From: Plecoglossus altivelis
Taxonomy: Eukaryota; Chordata; Actinopteri; Osmeriformes; Plecoglossidae
Assembly (NCBI GenBank): GCA_036571765.1
Contig: BROE01000003.1
Coordinates: 19,559,781-19,623,780, forward strand
Direction of reading: 5' to 3'
DNA length: 64,000 nt
In this document: positions 59,765-64,000 of the stretch, piece by piece
Position numbering within the stretch: position 1 is the stretch's first letter
How the letters are laid out: the number at the start of each line of letters is the position of its first letter
Translations under genes and position numbers: made by a program
The notes under the pieces: generated by a model
What the model saw: the letters and a program-made list of their open reading frames with translations, nothing else
Told to the model about the DNA's origin: nothing
Databases searched by the model: none

Positions 59765-61985
59765 ATGTTCCTCTTGTCTCAGAGCTGTATAGTACGTCGT
59801 GTTATTTGTTTCCTTGTGTTTTTTGAGGGGGAGATGTTATATTGTTTGGTCCTACATTATTGCTGCAGTTTATAAAGGCGCTTATTAAGTGTCAATTCTC
59901 TTCGTTTGGAGATGGACGTTTTGTGGGAGGAATGAAAACGGTTTGCAATTTTTACAAATCAAAGGTTTTTTTAAATCCTGTTTTCCACTTTCAACATGGC
60001 TCAAGCAGACATGCTTTGTGAGTTAACTGCATGACCCCTCCCTGTTCCAAGATCCTCTGACAATACGAAACCAACCGCTTCAGCACAACCAATCAAGATC
60101 CTCTGAGAATATGCAACCAACTGCTTCAGCACAACCAATTTGTAATGGGCTAAAGCAATCGACAAGTTCATGGACATCAATTTCACAGCTTTCTTTTGAA
60201 CAGCCATTATGCTGCACCTGCAGGACGTTCAACGAGGGAATTCACAGAGACCATGCTTCTTTGGGGGCATCGTGATGCTTTTTGGGGGGGGATATAGAAA
60301 TGCTACCACGCGCATAACTCTGAATTTGTGTCAGTATTCCCACGGGATAGAACTGAAAATGCTAAATCAGGATACAGCGAGCGGCCTGGATTCCAATAAA
60401 AGCAGGAATCTCCTGAGTAGATGGACCAAAAAGATCAGGCTTAGCTAGAGGTGCTGTTTAATAATTCATGGTTGTGTACGATTTGCTGGAAGCGCCAGCC
60501 CCCTTACCAGAGGTCTGGCAGTAGCAGCTGTCTTCCTTCTGAACACCAGCTGCAGTTGGAGTGTCTTCTTAATGCAGATACTTTTTGGGGGATAGTATAT
60601 ATACTGGTCATATATGAATTTGGAGTTTGTACACTCTGGTTTAGCATTTTGCTAATCTGGTCATGTCTTCTGTGGTATAGAAATCTCCATGGAACAGGAC
60701 CCAGGTGACATGTCTGCTTAGACTAAAAAGCCTGTCGCTACCTTTGGGCCAAATTTCTATTATTATTTAAGGAGTTACTGTATTTTACACGGTATAAACT
60801 CACTGAAGAATTCAGAGCATGTTTTATGAAGCTATTATTGGTTCTCCTTAGCGTTTGAATGATCCTTTTTCATGTAATTTTGCGAAAGTATCAGTGTATC
60901 AGTGTTATTGTGGGAGCAACCCTGTTGGGATTTTGAATTTGACAGTCCCTCGCAGGGAGACGGTGTTCAAAGCTCCACCCACCAGCCACCCATCAGTCGC
61001 TCTTAATCCCCTCTGCATGCTTCACAGCAGGGTATCCTGCACATACCACCCATGCCTTTAACCCCTACCTCTAAGCAGCATGCCAGTTTGGTATTATGAA
61101 TCATCAATGTAGGATTATGCAGAAGGATTGCTGTCAGACAAAGTATGTTTCAGTGTACGTTTGCAATACCATTCTGTAATTATGGAGACGGAAGGTTCGA
61201 CAATACAAGAAAACTGTTACATTTTTCATGTCGTGGAGGAACGATACTTTCCGAAGTGCTTTTGAGTGACAAGTCGTTTGTTGTCCCAAAAGATGTCAAT
61301 ATAAAAACCCATCCAAGAGTTGCTAGGAAAATAATTTCTATTTGTTGTTCTTCCCTCTTAGCTTGAAGGAAACAAAGGCTCTTCTAGTTAGGTTATGATA
61401 TATTCATCTTGTCAGTCATACCATTTAAATGAAGGGTTTAAGATAACCATTTTGAGGGGTCAGAATGTATTTTCACTCTGAAAACAGACATCAATTATGA
61501 TGTCCCTCTTTCCTCCCCTAGAAAGCATTACATTTCAGTGTTTCTGTTTTCCGTTTCTCTTCTGCCATTTCTGTTATGCTGGAGGAGCACATGCTTGGCT
61601 CTAATGTTGAAGGAAATACGTTCTGATGTCTTTAATTTCATATTCATGCTTTGTTACTGGTTGGTAGCAGATTTTATGTTATACGTTCTGTTGTTTCTGG
61701 TCTTTACAATATGCGATGTACAATGTTCTGTCCTGTCTCCCATCTTTCACAATTATCCTTCCTCATTTTGCCAGTCCTTGTAACAACATGACAAATGTAC
61801 TGTTGTTCATGGTTTAAACCAATTAGACTATTTTAGGACGTTAATATTGTTAATGGTATCCGATTGAAATGCCTAATTTGAGCACCAGTTCCTTCCATTT
61901 TAACATCATCAACTGAGGAGTAATGGTCATTGCGACGTTGAGGATGAAAATATGGCAAATAATCCCATTACTTCCATCTGTTGTG
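59765..61985. other. Unique DNA with one short duplication
   Basis: A 46-bp tandem duplication at 60050-60139 (see its own entry). No gene supported; plus 61145-61366 and 60209-60708 are open for 73-85 codons without motifs. Confidence 0.4.
60050..60139 (+). repeat. 46-bp tandem duplication
   Basis: AGATCCTCTGACAATACG at 60050 and AGATCCTCTGAGAATATG at 60096 begin two copies that both continue through CAACC…CTTCAGCACAACCAAT. A few substitutions separate them. Confidence 0.9.
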
Positions 61986-62007
61986 TTTCTGCAGATCCTA
62001 CTGCAGC

Positions 62008-62165
62008 CCTCTCTCTCATTTTTCTGTCGCTGCCTCCCTCCCTCCCCCTCGCTCCCTCCCTCCCTCCTTTCTCCATCTTTCTACACTGCAGCTCCTCCCT
62101 CCCGTTCGCTGTGCTCCAGATTCCTCCTCCCTTCCCTCCCTCGTTCCTCCTCTCTGCCTCAATCT
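62008..62165 (+). repeat. Polypyrimidine tract (CCTCCC)n
   Basis: C/T-rich stretch with CCCTCCCTCC units, similar in composition to 29080-29440 but shorter and more interrupted. Confidence 0.8.
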
Positions 62166-62197
62166 TCCCAACTACTGTTCAGCTACGCCTTCCGTAT

Positions 62198-62296
62198 CTA
62201 CACGTGTGTCTGTGTGTGTGTGTGGGGGGGGTTATTGTGGAGTGAGCTGCATGTGTCTGTGTACACACACAAACGCTCGCGCGCGCACACACACCT
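62198..62296. repeat. (TG)n, G8, and (CA)n/(CG)n cluster
   Basis: TGTCTGTGTGTGTGTGTG and a G8 run at about 62202-62230, then ACACACACAAACGCTCGCGC and GCGCACACACAC at 62262-62294. The TG and CA runs are complementary and could pair across about 30 bases; the CGCGCGCG core favours Z-DNA. Confidence 0.85.
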
Positions 62297-62299
62297 GAA

Positions 62300-62549
62300 A
62301 GCAAGGGGTTTGTAAAGTATTCTGAAATCGGATAGCAGGCAGCACACCAGAAGACTTTGGTTTTCTGCGACCACCTCTTTCTGCGTATCCCACGTTTAAG
62401 GAGACAGAAAATCTCCATATAGATCGCATTTGATTTTCTTGTGCATCTCATCAATGGAATCTTCCATCTTTTCCTCAACAACTTGGATTTAAAACGGAAC
62501 CCTCTGCAATGACGAAAGCTATTTGGAGATTCTCACAGTTATAGTTCTG
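62300..62549 (+). other. Candidate 5' untranslated exon
   Basis: Non-repetitive, moderately balanced sequence ends at TTCTG|GTAAGAGC, a good splice donor at 62549/62550. Only a short upstream-type frame is present (ATG at 62509, 11 codons, TAG at 62542-62544). Position just downstream of CT-, GT- and CG-rich repeats resembles many vertebrate promoter-proximal first exons. The start is unknown and 62300 is a guess. It could be chance; no downstream exon lies within the remaining 1.4 kb. Confidence 0.25.
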
Positions 62550-62551
62550 GT

Positions 62552-63986
62552 AAGAGCGCACCGCATACCTCCCTTACACTAATTACTTTTTGAAACGTAT
62601 TTGCAGATGCAAGTATTACATTTCATTGGGCGGAACGGTGGCACTGTTAAATGTAGCAGATCATTTTAGAGAGACGGATGGAAGGAAAGAGGGAGGGGAT
62701 GAGACATTTTATCATTGAAACAAATTATTTTCTTTTATGGGTCCTCTGTTGTGGGTCAGTTTTTTTTTTTTTTACTCAATTCCTTTAAAACAACTTTGCT
62801 GTTTTGTAACTAGATGATACAGTAGCACAGTGCTATTACAGTGCTGTTACATGTGCATACAAATGTGTGTGTGTGTGTGTGTGTACACGGCCAGGTGTGT
62901 ATTCATTCAAGGTGTGGTATATAGACAGGCTCCATTTCCATGAGTTTTACTGAATTGTTAAATGATCTTTAACACTTAACCACTTCCAGCTGAGAGAGCA
63001 GCCACTGCAGCTGTCCACCATGTTGGCTCAGTATCGTTGAAGGTTTTCGACAATACTGGTGCCAAATTAATACTTTTAAAAAGAGCAGTTAAATGGCAGT
63101 GGACGAAATGAACAAACAGCCATTTTATTGGAAAAATAACAAAGAAAATCACTTGTATTTCATGTTCCTTAATTTTTATGTTTCAAATTGATTTCACGTG
63201 AATTCTTATTCTGACTCCTGTTGAATTCTGAATACAGGAGGCTGTATTTAAACTGTGATCATGTACAGTGATGATGCTTCATCAGTTTTCGGGCAACAGA
63301 GAGCAACTATTTAAATGACAGCTCAGGCATAAGTGGCAAAGAAATCAGTGTTCTGATTTGGTCCACTAGCTACTAGTCATGTGTGTACCGGTGCCATATT
63401 AGCACAAGGTTTTGGTTGCAGTGTTTTTTCTCTAGATATTGTCTGTAAAATGCAGGTCAGTGCAACTTCAAATGCAAAATGTTGCCATTAGCTGTACTTC
63501 AAATCCAAGGGTCTTGAATACAAGCCTTGCAGAGTGCAACTTACATATAGGGATTGCTAGTTTAGAGCAACCAAACTCTAGATAGAACCTAACTTTGACC
63601 TGTGGTTTTTGAAGTTGGTTGAACCTGCGTCAAACCTATTCCTGCTAAAACGTGATCGCTAGCAACCATATTGTCACACATGTTGCTATAGCAAAGACTT
63701 GTTTGTCCAAATAGAGCTGTTTTGTTTAGACAAAACAAACGCGTGAAATTAGACTCTCTTTCCTGCCAATTTTTCTTGTGCCATTATATTTCCAGTTTCC
63801 ACTGAGAAGTTTACTTTTGTGAGCACAGTAACAGAAGCATTAATGAGCTGCCAAACACCAACATCTATATTTAGTTCGATCTCTGATTGCTTCTCACGCA
63901 AGTTAAACTCACCCACCCAGGTCATGGGGACAAATCTTTACAAAAGGGTAATTTTCAAATATTTGGTTGTTATTTCAGACTCTCCC
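62552..63986. other. Unique DNA; would be intron if the 62549 donor is real
   Basis: A T run of 14 near 62759 and a (GT)n at 62864-62884 are the only features. GGGCGGAACGGTGGCACTG near 62629 resembles a motif seen in fish SINE-like repeats but is too short to call. Confidence 0.45.
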
Positions 63987-64000
63987 CCCCCCCCCCCCCC
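63987..64000 (+). repeat. Poly-C run cut by the window edge
   Basis: At least 14 C to the last base. Its full length is unknown. Confidence 0.9.

Noticed and set aside
62629..62647. GGGCGG…ACGGTGGCAC motif considered as a tRNA-derived SINE head
   Set aside because: No A-box/B-box pair or tail follows; the match is too short.

Overview
The window looks like teleost fish nuclear DNA. It is AT-rich and contains hAT-type MITEs of the kind common in fish genomes, short 3' ends of non-LTR retroposons carrying AATCAGAATCAG-type tails, abundant (CA)n/(CT)n microsatellites and many minisatellites. I see no intact multi-exon gene, no rRNA or tRNA gene, no CRISPR array and no bacterial-style operon. 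Most long open frames are by-products of tandem repeats that lack stops. The species and chromosome cannot be told from the sequence.

Layout. 1-9 kb: unique DNA with a 30-bp minisatellite (1501-1737) and a large TTGTG-type array built as two blocks with related leaders (3635-5057). 8.9-9.1 kb: the best gene evidence, a minus-strand candidate first coding exon (9013-8944) encoding a signal peptide and ending in a strong splice donor; the rest of that gene would lie to the left, probably outside the window. 10-13 kb: a 212-bp hAT MITE with perfect 8-bp target duplications, a consensus CTCF motif and a small minisatellite. 16.5-19 kb: a 43-bp minisatellite caught up in a recent ~1-kb tandem duplication. 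20.5 kb: a weak plus-strand candidate first exon. 25-31 kb: CA repeats, a nested palindrome, a ~360-bp polypyrimidine tract and a second hAT MITE (31200-31381). 33-50 kb: retroposon tails, several minisatellites, a miRNA-like hairpin (44215-44288) and an unassigned 118-codon frame (47657-48013). 52-64 kb: a perfect 26-bp palindrome, an estrogen-response-element consensus, a cluster of homeodomain motifs, a strikingly uniform 26-bp satellite (58830-59372), a ~105-bp poly-C run and a candidate 5' untranslated exon ending at 62549.

The window is best read as intergenic or large-intron DNA with a few candidate gene edges and regulatory sites. I found no new multi-gene system. The leads I would follow are the signal-peptide exon, the hairpin, the ~1-kb duplication with its stop-free minisatellite, and the CTCF and ERE motifs.
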